Shown: positions 1 through 6,518 of the stretch, piece after piece
Numbering within the stretch: position 1 is the stretch's first letter
Layout of the letters: each line of letters starts with the position of its first letter
Assembly: GCA_902475435.1 (NCBI GenBank)
Contig: CABRZL010000050.1
Location: 1-14,280, forward strand
DNA length: 14,280 nucleotides
DNA from: an uncultured Eubacteriales bacterium
GTDB taxonomy: Bacteria; Bacillota; Clostridia; Oscillospirales; Oscillospiraceae
Reading direction: 5' to 3'
Notes under the pieces: model-generated
What the model was told of the DNA's origin: nothing
The model's input: only the letters and a program-made list of their open reading frames with translations
Database searches by the model: none
Translations under genes and position numbers: made by a program

Positions 1-643
1 AAGGGGCGCAGGAATTGCAGATCTTAGCGCCGCGGACAATGATGCCCTTGGTTGGGGTGCCGTCGATATCTATGCCGTCTACATCAGTGGCCACAATATG
101 GAAGAACTGATCGGGATCGGGCTGCATATGTGCTCTCTTGTACTTAGGGTTACGGGAACCTTTCACGTCAGTCTGCGCACAGTTGCAGATCAGATCGTTT
201 TCCTGACAATATTTGATGTACTTCTGTAGTCTTTGATGATATTCCGTGCCACAGGCAGTATCGCAGTCATAGGTGACGGAGAATAATGCGTTGAGGGCGT
301 CAGAGCCCATGCAGCGCTGCATGCAGCCGCCTACACGATGACAAATCAGACGGGTCATGAGCTGCTTTTTCAGCAGATCGTCTACAGATTGATGAATATG
401 AGTAGAACGGTTGTGCACGGAGCCATCGGGATCCTTTACTACGCAGACATCTGCATAATCAGGATCGTTGGCGGTGTCATAGCACTGCTTCATAACGTAA
501 GTGCCGCCGACAATCCAGTCGGCCAAGTCGCGCTCGGCGCCTTCTTTACCATTAGAACGGTCAACCTTTTTGCCGTTTAGGTAAACGTTGGGCTTCATGG
601 CGAGGAGACGAGCCTTGTACTGTTCATAAGTTCCAATTGCCAT
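1..643 (-). CDS. 4-hydroxybutyryl-CoA dehydratase / 4-hydroxyphenylacetate 3-hydroxylase family protein, N-terminal part (runs off the window)
   Basis: About 214 residues are visible from the ATG at 643-641 to the window edge, with no stop; full family members are about 490 residues. The text resembles 4-hydroxybutyryl-CoA dehydratase/vinylacetyl-CoA isomerase (AbfD) along its whole length, for example HIHQSVDDLLKKQ and YIKYCQENDLI. It has CMQRC (Cys107 and Cys111), matching the CxxxC pair that supplies two [4Fe-4S] ligands in the clostridial enzyme. Those cysteines favour a radical-type dehydratase over a flavin monooxygenase of the HpaB branch, which shares the fold. AbfD dehydrates 4-hydroxybutyryl-CoA to crotonyl-CoA using FAD and an Fe-S cluster, in the cytosol, feeding butyrate formation. 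The last visible residues, GAKICNSCAP, differ from the GAKAHQTG I recall for AbfD, so the substrate may differ. An RBS (GGAGG, 10 nt before ATG) supports the start. The remaining ligands lie outside the window. Confidence 0.8.
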   Translation of the reverse strand, partial: MAIGTYEQYKARLLAMKPNVYLNGKKVDRSNGKEGAERDLADWIVGGTYVMKQCYDTANDPDYADVCVVKDPDGSVHNRSTHIHQSVDDLLKKQLMTRLICHRVGGCMQRCMGSDALNALFSVTYDCDTACGTEYHQRLQKYIKYCQENDLICNCAQTDVKGSRNPKYKRAHMQPDPDQFFHIVATDVDGIDIDGTPTKGIIVRGAKICNSCAP

Positions 644-862
644 TTTTAGGTATACCTCCAAAACATTTTTCATTGGGGAATCCCCAGATTTTACGGCAAA
701 ACAGCGGGAACAGGAGAACGGCTCCTGCTGCTAAAACCATAGGTTCATACGAACCATCATACACATCCAAATCAATATGTATGATGCTCCGCATGAAAAA
801 GGTTATAAGCACCCCTCAGGGGCAGGACGGAACCCCGTCCTGCCATGCAATATAGGATAAAT
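644..862 (-). other. Hairpin-rich spacer between the dehydrogenase and the AbfD-like gene
   Basis: This 219-bp spacer has no convincing gene. Read on the minus strand it contains, in order, a 10-bp perfect hairpin just after the dehydrogenase stop (821-844), a competing CCCC-TGA-GGGG hairpin (812-822), a 9-bp inverted repeat (755-763 with 778-786), and a 5-bp hairpin GGTTC-GAACC (742-755). Then comes the RBS of the AbfD-like gene. No strong promoter is visible, so the downstream gene is probably reached by read-through from the dehydrogenase, with the hairpins affecting processing, stability or attenuation. This is inference from structure only. Confidence 0.45.
821..844 (-). terminator. Hairpin after the short-chain dehydrogenase, weak or partial terminator
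   Basis: GGCAGGACGG (821-830) and CCGTCCTGCC (835-844) form a perfect 10-bp GC-rich stem with a 4-nt loop, starting 19 nt past the dehydrogenase stop codon on the minus strand. No U-tract follows directly; the next T-run (CTTTTTC) is about 25 nt further on. It could be a leaky terminator, an mRNA-stabilising 3' hairpin or an RNase site between two co-transcribed genes. Confidence 0.5.
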
Positions 863-1648
863 TTAGTTGATGGTCATGCCGCCGTCTACAGGAATCAGAA
901 CACCTGTAAGATATGCGGCAGCAGAAGAGGCCAGGAATGCCGCTACAGTGGCAATCTCAATTGGCATTGCATAACGGCGCAGAGAAATCATCTTTTTGAC
1001 CGCGTTGGCATTGGCTTCATTTGCCATTTGATCCTTCGTCATGTCGGTAAGAACATAACCCGGAGCAATTGCATTGCAGGTAATTCCATAACGGGCCAAT
1101 TCGTTGGCCATAATGCGAGTCAAATGTGTAACAGCTGCTTTGGCAGAACCATAAACAGTATCGCCGCGCGGACTTTTAATGCCGGCAGCAGAGGACATAT
1201 TGATAATACGGTATGGATCAACGCCTTCGGGACGGCCCTGAGCTTTCATTTGAAGGGCTACTAGCTGAGACATGAAATAAACGGCCTTTAGGTCCGCGTT
1301 CATGACATTATCATAGTATGCTTCGTCCATGTCCAGCATGTTTTTAGGCTGGCCGCCTACACCAGCGTTATTGACCAAAATATCAATACGGCCCAACTTC
1401 TCCACCGTAGTTTTTACAAGGTTTTCACGGGAAGCAGGAACGTCGACAGAAGTGGCAACGCCGATGGCCTTTCCGCCGTCCGCAACAATTTCAGCAGCAA
1501 CTTTATCGCAAGCTTCCTGTTTGCGGCCTGTAATTACTACGGCAGCGCCATTCTGGGCCATCAATTTTGCAATTGCATTACCGATGCCGCGAGTAGAGCC
1601 GGTAATGATAGCAACCTTACCGGTCAGATCGTACATACTCATATCCAT
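863..1648 (-). CDS. SDR-family NAD(P)-dependent oxidoreductase (classical short-chain dehydrogenase)
   Basis: The protein has 261 residues, a normal classical SDR length. It shows the Rossmann glycine motif TGSTRGIG (residues 16-23), NNAG (93-96), the catalytic Ser153 with YGSAK giving Tyr166 and Lys170, and the C-terminal PVDGG motif. Arg42 after the second beta strand suggests NADP(H) preference. It interconverts an alcohol and a carbonyl in the cytosol; the substrate cannot be read from sequence. The closest overall look is to FabG, KduD and gluconate 5-dehydrogenase-like SDRs. The ATG at 1648 is favoured because GGAGG (1660-1664) lies 11 nt upstream; a second ATG at 1642 is possible. It precedes the AbfD-like gene on the same strand, so it may act on a hydroxyacyl or keto compound in the same fermentation route, which is inference. 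Confidence 0.92.
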   Translation of the reverse strand: MDMSMYDLTGKVAIITGSTRGIGNAIAKLMAQNGAAVVITGRKQEACDKVAAEIVADGGKAIGVATSVDVPASRENLVKTTVEKLGRIDILVNNAGVGGQPKNMLDMDEAYYDNVMNADLKAVYFMSQLVALQMKAQGRPEGVDPYRIINMSSAAGIKSPRGDTVYGSAKAAVTHLTRIMANELARYGITCNAIAPGYVLTDMTKDQMANEANANAVKKMISLRRYAMPIEIATVAAFLASSAAAYLTGVLIPVDGGMTIN

Positions 1649-1705
1649 TTAGAAACAATCCTCCATACAATAATATAGCGGGCAGATGTTAAATCCCTCA
1701 ACCTT

Positions 1706-1734
1706 ATTATAATGTATCATTTCTGATTTCGCAA
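1706..1734 (-). promoter_or_regulatory. Sigma-A-type promoter for the dehydrogenase gene
   Basis: On the minus strand, TTGCGA (1729-1734) and a perfect TATAAT (1706-1711) are separated by 17 bp. The start point would fall near 1699, about 50 nt before the dehydrogenase ATG. A second weaker pair (TTGAGG, 18 bp, TATATT) lies closer to the gene. Confidence 0.65.
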
Positions 1735-1962
1735 TATGGCGTAACGACTTTTTTCTGTCAAATTCTGTTGCGTTTTTTTGGGTTCTTTTGTCAAAACTAC
1801 TGATTGACCCGCACTATTCTAGCATAGAGCACGGAAGATTTCAACTGCTATGATACTGGAAATCAGGAGGCATTTTCGGGGCAAAACGGCAAATTTTATG
1901 ACATAGTGCATAAAGACAGCGCCGAAAGAAAGCAAAAATTTTTAAAAAATCGAAATATCAGC

Positions 1963-1991
1963 TTGCAAAACTGTGGTGCCTGTGCTAAACT
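1963..1991 (+). promoter_or_regulatory. Candidate sigma-A-type promoter for the 2052 membrane protein
   Basis: TTGCAA (1963-1968) and TAAACT (1986-1991) are separated by 17 bp, 60 nt before the ATG. Both boxes deviate from consensus, so the call is moderate. Confidence 0.45.
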
Positions 1992-2051
1992 TTAACCATT
2001 GGATGGCACGAAACAAACCTTGGCAAAAAACTATGACTTGGAGGGTTCCGT

Positions 2052-2789
2052 ATGTTAGACATGAATAACCTGCGGAAGGAAAAGCACGAGGGGCTGTGTA
2101 AGATTCTTGACTTCATCCTTGTGGGCCTTCTTGCGGTGTTCTTCATTCTCTCTTTGCTCCCGTACTACTCGGTCGAAGAGGACGGAGTGATTTCGTCCCG
2201 CGGCTATGGTGACGGGTCCAAAATTGAGACTGTGGTGGAGGCAAAGGACGCAGATTCCTGGTCCCTGCTCGGCTATTGTGGATTTCCTTATAACCACAGT
2301 TCCGTAGAGGATTGGCAGTCGGATATGTATAAAGAAAATAAGGATACCATTGATGAAAACGAGGATAACGGCTATAATGGCTTTTGGAGTGAATTGGTTG
2401 GCAAACTGGGGATTGAATTGACCAATGAGGATGGAGAGAAAAATCCTTATCAGGCATTGCCTGTTCCTGGCATTACCACCAAGACAATCTCCATTAAGCA
2501 GGTAGGCGCCATTCTGTTTTTGGATGTTTTCGCTCTGATCGGTATTGCGATTCTGCTTATGAAAAAGGGAACTGGCCGTGCCATTTATAGTCTCTTGTGG
2601 GGCATTATTGGTGTATTGGCATTCCAGTTTAACTATTTGCTGAATATGGGTAATAATGCGGTTCGTCCCATTATGATGGCCATTACAATTATCGTGTTAG
2701 TAATTGCTCTGGTAGATAGCGTTTTCTACATTATCGACGGTCGGTCTAGAGCTGCTTATCTGAGATCCATCAGCGCTGCCTACGCTTGA
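2052..2789 (+). CDS. Hypothetical four-helix membrane protein with an acidic loop
   Basis: I do not recognise this 245-residue protein. It has a short charged N-terminus, a transmembrane segment at about 19-38, then a hydrophilic stretch of about 110 residues rich in Asp, Glu, Asn, Tyr and Trp (40-150). Three more helices follow (about 151-170, 178-197, 205-228) and a basic tail. By the positive-inside rule the N-terminus (KEKHEG) and the KKGTGR loop should be cytoplasmic, leaving the acidic region outside. The start is supported by GGAGG (2040-2044) 7 nt upstream; an ATG at 2061 is a less well-spaced alternative. It is transcribed alone, with its own promoter candidate and a strong terminator. 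No enzymatic motif is visible. A structural or stress-related envelope role is possible, but nothing in the sequence shows it. Confidence 0.8.
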   Translation: MLDMNNLRKEKHEGLCKILDFILVGLLAVFFILSLLPYYSVEEDGVISSRGYGDGSKIETVVEAKDADSWSLLGYCGFPYNHSSVEDWQSDMYKENKDTIDENEDNGYNGFWSELVGKLGIELTNEDGEKNPYQALPVPGITTKTISIKQVGAILFLDVFALIGIAILLMKKGTGRAIYSLLWGIIGVLAFQFNYLLNMGNNAVRPIMMAITIIVLVIALVDSVFYIIDGRSRAAYLRSISAAYA

Positions 2790-2812
2790 TTTGGATTTTG
2801 GTTATTTGAAGT

Positions 2813-2847
2813 AAAAGTCCCGCGCCTTGCCTGGCGCGGGACTTTTT
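2813..2847 (+). terminator. Strong Rho-independent terminator after the 2052 gene
   Basis: AAAAGTCCCGCGCC (starting at 2813) pairs with GGCGCGGGACTTTTT (2833-2847) around a 6-nt loop. The GC-rich core followed by five T residues is a textbook terminator, 24 nt past the stop codon. Confidence 0.9.
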
Positions 2848-2897
2848 GTCTAAACGCACGATCTTCCGGACATAATAAAGACGGGAGGGATTCGTTT

Positions 2898-3320
2898 ATG
2901 CAGATTTCAGAACTCATGACTAATCGGGTTATTTCTGTTCGACAGAGTGAAACTGCAGATGTTGCAGCACGATTACTTAGTCGAAACAATATTGGTGCGA
3001 TGCCTGTAGTGGATGATAGCGGGACTGTGGTGGGTATGTTGACAGATCGGGATCTCGTAGTGCGCTGCATGGCAGCGGGATTTCGTCCGCAAGAAGTACC
3101 GATTGCACAAATTATGACATCCGGACCTGTTGTGGCTCAAGAGGATGAGGATGTAGAAATTGTCTCCGCGCGTATGGGATATGCACAAGTGAGAAGGATT
3201 CCTGTGGTCAGGAATGGGGCTTTAACAGGGATTGTATCACTGGCGGATTTGGCGCGGCAACATCGGGATCGAACAGTTGAGACATTAGAAGAAATCAGCC
3301 GAAATGTAAGCAGAAGATAA
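2898..3320 (+). CDS. Stand-alone CBS-domain-pair protein
   Basis: This 140-residue protein is almost entirely two CBS domains: residues about 7-55 (ELMTNRVISV to DRDLVVRCMA) and about 73-120 (IMTSGPVVA to SLADLARQ). A short charged tail follows. Paired CBS domains (a Bateman module) bind adenine nucleotides or related ligands and act as energy or redox sensors, usually in the cytosol. Stand-alone copies of this size are common in Bacillota, often annotated as YtoI/HPP-like or stress proteins, with no fixed partner. The ATG follows GGGAGGG with good spacing. The strong terminator upstream implies its own promoter, but none is convincing. No catalytic domain is attached, so it must act through an unknown partner or through ligand sequestration. 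Confidence 0.93.
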   Translation: MQISELMTNRVISVRQSETADVAARLLSRNNIGAMPVVDDSGTVVGMLTDRDLVVRCMAAGFRPQEVPIAQIMTSGPVVAQEDEDVEIVSARMGYAQVRRIPVVRNGALTGIVSLADLARQHRDRTVETLEEISRNVSRR

Positions 3321-3368
3321 AAGCATACTGGAACAGGCAGTGCGCTCTAGGACAGTTATTAGCATGAA

Positions 3369-3407
3369 TTCGATACTGAAGATGATTAATTTACTTCAGA
3401 TGTCGAA
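3369..3407. repeat. Imperfect inverted repeat
   Basis: TTCGA (3369-3373) and CTGAAG (3376-3381) pair with CTTCAG (3394-3399) and TCGAA (3403-3407), with a small internal loop and an A/T-rich 12-nt centre. It lies about 50 nt past the CBS stop. It may be a 3'-UTR hairpin; it lacks a T-tract. Confidence 0.4.
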
Positions 3408-3533
3408 CAATGCAGATCAGCATAGTTTGTAACGTTGGCAAGGATACAATCTGCTGGGACGTTTGTGAGAGGTTAGATTCAAGATTGCTGCCCTCAGTGA
3501 CGATGAATGCTATGTATGTTCTCAAACAAAAGG

Positions 3534-3576
3534 AAAAACTCTATGCAAATGGCTATTCCATCTGAATAGAGTTTTT
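3534..3576. terminator. Likely bidirectional Rho-independent terminator between convergent genes
   Basis: AAAAACTCTAT (3534-3544) and ATAGAGTTTTT (3566-3576) form an 11-bp stem with a 21-nt loop. Read either way the stem ends in five T residues; on the minus strand TTTTTCCTTTTG follows. It fits the end of the MATE operon (stop at 3654) and could also catch plus-strand transcripts from the CBS gene. The long loop and A/T-rich stem make it weaker than the one at 2813. Confidence 0.65.
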
Positions 3577-3653
3577 CGCGTTCCGATTACTGGCATAAAT
3601 CAGCATTTTTGCGGTGCTTTTCTCTGTTGCCAGTTCAGGCGAAATTCTCTTAA

Positions 3654-5042
3654 CTAAGCAACAGCAGGTTCCGACCGAAGCTTTTTACACTGATGAATGA
3701 TCAAGAACAAAGCAATAGCGGCAGAAATTATGTCTGCTACAGGGAGCGCATAGAGCACGCCGTTTTGTCCGAAAATATATCCTAAAATTAATACCATAGG
3801 GATTAGGCAAAGAATTTGCCGGGAAAGGCTGATCAAAATTGCCTTTTTGGGCTGTCCGATTGATTGAAAGAAACCAGCGCCTACATTCGTAAAGGGAACC
3901 AGGGGCAATAATAGGTTGTATACACGCATTGTATAGGCCGCGTGCTGTAGATCATCGCCGTTGGAACCAAAAATACGACACAGCGGCTCTGCAAATATTA
4001 AAATCATAATCCAGCCAATGGTAAGCATAAAAATGGCGAAAATTGTGGCGGTTTTTAAGGTGTCTACCACTCTGTGATAATTTCTAGCGCCATAATTGTA
4101 ACTAATGATGGGTTGAATTGCGGAAGAAATTCCAATAGCTGGTAATAAAAAGAATAAACCAATGCTGATGGTAATACCCACCGAAGCCTGGGCTACATCA
4201 CCTGAAACGGTTTGTGCTGTGGCAAAGATGGCCAGACAAGAGAGTAGCACCGACTGAGAAAGACTTCCGGTAAACTGCTGGAGAAAAGAAGAAAAGCCCA
4301 ATTCCGCAGTTTTTAACGTAGTCATTTGCGATAGCCGTAGGCGCCGCAAACGAAGTTTCATTGTACTTCTGCGGCTAATGGTAAAGTAATAAATTACCAT
4401 GCAGCCTGAAACAATTTGGGAAAATGCAGTAGCGGCAGCTGCCCCGGCAATACCCCAGTCAAGCACATAGATGGCAATAGGATCCAAAATAATATTGAGA
4501 ATACAACCAGTGATCGAGCAGGCCATCATGCGCTTGGGGCTGCCATCCACCCGGACAAACAGGCCAAAGCTGTTGGCCGTGGAGTTAAAAAAGGAACCAA
4601 TAAGGACTACCCGCATATAACTGGCTGCATATGGCATGACCTGATCCCCTGCTCCGAAAATTCGAAGCATGGGCTCAGTAAAGGAGTATCCTAAAATCAT
4701 TAAAATTATTGAAACAATGATGAGCAGCAGAAAACTGTTATTGAGGATTCCTTCGGCCTCATCACTTTTCCCTTCCCCCAACCGCAGCGCTAAAAGCGTG
4801 GAACCGCCAGCACATACCAACATGGCAATGGCATCAATTATTCGAACCGCAGGATTACAAACTGTGATAGCGGTAATTCCAATTTGTCCAACCAGATTGC
4901 CAACAAAAGCTTTGTCCACAATATTGTATAGGGAACTGATGAGCATCATAGCGATCGCCGGAATCGCATATTGCAGAATCAACTTGAAAATACGCTCTGT
5001 TCCCAATGTATCTGCACGTTTTGCAGTTTGATCTTGACTCAT
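3654..5042 (-). CDS. MATE-family multidrug/toxin efflux transporter (MepA-like)
   Basis: The 462-residue protein has about 12 hydrophobic segments, the normal MATE size and topology. It starts LGTERIFKLILQYAIPAIAMMLISSLYNIVDKAFVG, which carries the family pattern of the first helix (Pro in helix 1 and a Y-N-I-V-D-x-x-F-V-G stretch). The second half repeats this architecture around PAIGISSAIQPIISYNYGA. MATE proteins export cationic drugs, dyes or metabolites across the cytoplasmic membrane using Na+ or H+ gradients; the substrate is unknown here. The start ATG at 5042 has GAGG 6 nt upstream. The gene begins 15 nt after the stop of the DUF362 gene, so the two are almost certainly one operon. 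No dedicated regulator such as MepR is adjacent. Confidence 0.93.
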   Translation of the reverse strand: MSQDQTAKRADTLGTERIFKLILQYAIPAIAMMLISSLYNIVDKAFVGNLVGQIGITAITVCNPAVRIIDAIAMLVCAGGSTLLALRLGEGKSDEAEGILNNSFLLLIIVSIILMILGYSFTEPMLRIFGAGDQVMPYAASYMRVVLIGSFFNSTANSFGLFVRVDGSPKRMMACSITGCILNIILDPIAIYVLDWGIAGAAAATAFSQIVSGCMVIYYFTISRRSTMKLRLRRLRLSQMTTLKTAELGFSSFLQQFTGSLSQSVLLSCLAIFATAQTVSGDVAQASVGITISIGLFFLLPAIGISSAIQPIISYNYGARNYHRVVDTLKTATIFAIFMLTIGWIMILIFAEPLCRIFGSNGDDLQHAAYTMRVYNLLLPLVPFTNVGAGFFQSIGQPKKAILISLSRQILCLIPMVLILGYIFGQNGVLYALPVADIISAAIALFLIIHQCKKLRSEPAVA

Positions 5043-5057
5043 TTAGGACCTCGTTTC

Positions 5058-6158
5058 TCAAACCTGCACCAGCTCATACTGGCGGGTTCCTAAACCGATT
5101 TTTTCGGCATGAGCAATTAAAGCTTTCCAATCAGCGTCAGGGTGTTTTATTTTAAAATGGTCATGGTGAATGTGAGAACCCGCTGCGGCGGAGCCGGGCA
5201 GGGGAGGCTGCGCCATGACGGCGTCAATACAGGCCTGATCCAGTGCCACAGGATCAAAGGAGGCGAACATGCCTACATTAGGTACCAGAGGATAGTCGTT
5301 ATAAGCATCGCAATCGCATTCTGGCGATACGTCGATTACCAAAGAAATATGGAAATGTGGACGGCCATCCAAAACGGCTTTGGAGTATTCGGCAATCTTA
5401 CAGTTCATGATGTCCACAGCTTCATCGAAGCCTACATGTACGGCGTCCATGGGACATGCTCCAATACATCGGCCGCAACCAACACATTTATCATGGTCAA
5501 TATCAGCTTTGCGGCTAGAGATTGTGATCGCGTCATGGGCACAGTTTTTCTGACATTTCCCACAGCCCACACAGAGACTTTGGTCAACTTCAGGCTTGCC
5601 CGCTGCATGCATTTCCATCTTACCAGCCCGACTTCCACAGCCCATGCCAATGTTTTTTAGCGCACCGCCAAAGCCGGCCATTTCGTGTCCTTTAAAGTGG
5701 TTCAAAGAAATGAAGATATCTGCATCCATGATTGCAGCACCAATTTTCGCTTCTTGAACGTATTCTCCATGGATGGGAACCATACGTTCATCGGTTCCTT
5801 TAAGACCGTCGGCAATGATAATTTGACAGCCTGTGGACAGCGGAGAGAAACCGTTTTCCATAGCTGCATCCAGGTGATCTGGCGCATTTTTCCGCCGGCC
5901 GACATAAAGCGTATTACAGTCAGTGAGAAATGGGATGCCACCGAGTTCTTTGACTGTATCAGCCACAACTTTTGCCCAATTAGGCCGTAAAAAGCTTAGA
6001 TTTCCGGGTTCGCCGAAATGTAGCTTAATGGCGGTAAATTGTTTCTTAAAGTTAATAGTATCAATACCAGCGGACAAAATTAGTTTGTGGAGTTTTTGCG
6101 GAAGGTTCAGATCTGGTGTAGATCGAAGGTCAGAATAAAAAACCTTTGCAGGGATCAT
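5058..6158 (-). CDS. DUF362 domain protein with two [4Fe-4S] ferredoxin motifs
   Basis: The protein has 366 residues from the ATG at 6158. The N-terminal part is DUF362-like (PAKVFYSDLR, AIKLHFGEPGN, FISLNHFKGHEMAGFGGALKNIGMG). Two ferredoxin motifs follow: CVGCGKCQKNC with Cys196, 199, 202 and 206, then CVGCGRCIGAC with Cys225, 228, 231 and 235. Each is followed by the usual Pro-like or Asp context, and the set could bind two [4Fe-4S] clusters. DUF362 proteins are common in strict anaerobes; their biochemical role is not established, though electron transfer is expected from the clusters. I reject the longer GTG start at 6179 because the Shine-Dalgarno AAAGGAG lies inside that extension, 8 nt before the ATG at 6158. 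It heads an operon with the MATE transporter; no shared pathway can be deduced. Confidence 0.9.
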   Translation of the reverse strand: MIPAKVFYSDLRSTPDLNLPQKLHKLILSAGIDTINFKKQFTAIKLHFGEPGNLSFLRPNWAKVVADTVKELGGIPFLTDCNTLYVGRRKNAPDHLDAAMENGFSPLSTGCQIIIADGLKGTDERMVPIHGEYVQEAKIGAAIMDADIFISLNHFKGHEMAGFGGALKNIGMGCGSRAGKMEMHAAGKPEVDQSLCVGCGKCQKNCAHDAITISSRKADIDHDKCVGCGRCIGACPMDAVHVGFDEAVDIMNCKIAEYSKAVLDGRPHFHISLVIDVSPECDCDAYNDYPLVPNVGMFASFDPVALDQACIDAVMAQPPLPGSAAAGSHIHHDHFKIKHPDADWKALIAHAEKIGLGTRQYELVQV

Positions 6159-6193
6159 AAAAAGGACTCCTTTCAGCACAAAATATTAAACAT

Positions 6194-6222
6194 AGTTTAA
6201 CATATCCGAACACCAAAGTAAA
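6194..6222 (-). promoter_or_regulatory. Candidate promoter for the DUF362-MATE operon
   Basis: On the minus strand, TTTACT (6217-6222) and TAAACT (6194-6199) are 17 bp apart, about 36 nt before the DUF362 ATG. Both boxes are imperfect. Confidence 0.4.
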
Positions 6223-6360
6223 ACAGGATTTTATAGATATGGGAAAACGATAGATAAAATAACATTTTGATGATTTGAATTACAAAAACATTATGAAAAC
6301 TTAATATAACCATCATGAAACCTACATACTTTTGTAATATCTGTTCGCTATACTAAAAAC

Positions 6361-6449
6361 GCAAGGAACAATACATCTTTTTCATTTCTCCCTCTTACGT
6401 TTTAGAGCAGCGCCTGGCCGGACTGGTTACCCGGCAGGGCGCTTTCTCT
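6361..6449 (+). ncRNA. Possible short RNA or attenuated leader ending in a GC-rich hairpin
   Basis: A good -10 box TATACT (6349-6354), with only a weak -35 (TACTTT), would start transcription near 6361. About 50 nt later a bulged GC-rich hairpin (AGCGCC at 6409 with GGCGCT ending at 6443, and an inner CCGG-CCGG stem) is followed by TTTCTCTATACTTT, like a terminator. The result would be an RNA of roughly 90 nt. It could be a small RNA, or a leader whose terminator controls the gene at 6519. I recognise no known riboswitch or T-box motif in it. Confidence 0.3.
6409..6446 (+). terminator. Terminator-like hairpin in the leader of the 6519 gene
   Basis: The stem AGCGCC/GGCGCT with one bulged base on each side continues into TG-CCGG/CCGG-CA around a short loop, and is followed by TTTCTC. 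The T-tract is interrupted, so termination may be partial. The upstream gene on this strand is far away, so it must act on a transcript starting locally. Confidence 0.5.
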
Positions 6450-6454
6450 ATACT

Positions 6455-6482
6455 TTGACGAATGAAAAAATTGTGGTAAGAT
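6455..6482 (+). promoter_or_regulatory. Candidate promoter for the GT-C-like gene
   Basis: TTGACG (6455-6460) and TAAGAT (6477-6482) are 16 bp apart, with the -35 just after the terminator-like hairpin. The start point would be about 30 nt before the ATG at 6519. Confidence 0.5.
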
Positions 6483-6518
6483 ATATCTCAACAGAGTATA
6501 TTTGGAGGAATCTTAATA

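Larger units (their letters stand above)
1649..2051. other. 403-bp divergent intergenic region
   Basis: This region separates the minus-strand dehydrogenase from the plus-strand membrane protein. It holds a good minus-strand promoter (1706-1734), a candidate plus-strand promoter (1963-1991), and the ribosome binding sites of both genes. The centre (1740-1960) is A/T-rich with T- and A-runs and two TGTCAAA copies (about 40 bp apart), but I see no gene, RNA or clear operator there. Confidence 0.6.
3321..3653. other. 333-bp convergent intergenic region
   Basis: This region lies between the convergent CBS gene and the MATE transporter gene. It holds an imperfect inverted repeat (3369-3407) and a likely bidirectional terminator (3534-3576). 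I see no gene or recognisable gene remnant in the rest. Confidence 0.6.
6159..6518. other. 360-bp divergent intergenic region
   Basis: This A/T-rich region separates the minus-strand DUF362 gene and the plus-strand GT-C-like gene. It contains a minus-strand promoter candidate (6194-6222), a plus-strand candidate short RNA ending in a GC-rich hairpin (6361-6449), and a plus-strand promoter candidate for the next gene (6455-6482). I see no protein-coding gene. Confidence 0.55.

Noticed and set aside
624..855. Short open frames on both strands in the dehydrogenase-AbfD spacer
   Set aside because: They have no ribosome binding site or recognisable protein features, and run across the hairpins and into the AbfD-like start region.
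845..1652. Plus-strand open frames opposite the dehydrogenase
   Set aside because: The minus-strand frame has complete SDR motifs; the opposite frames show none and lack start signals.
3321..3533. A degraded gene in the CBS-MATE gap
   Set aside because: Translation in several frames gave no recognisable protein segment; only the inverted repeat and terminator stand out.
6159..6179. A longer DUF362 protein from GTG 6179
   Set aside because: The extension encodes the Shine-Dalgarno AAAGGAG itself, which is correctly spaced for the ATG at 6158.
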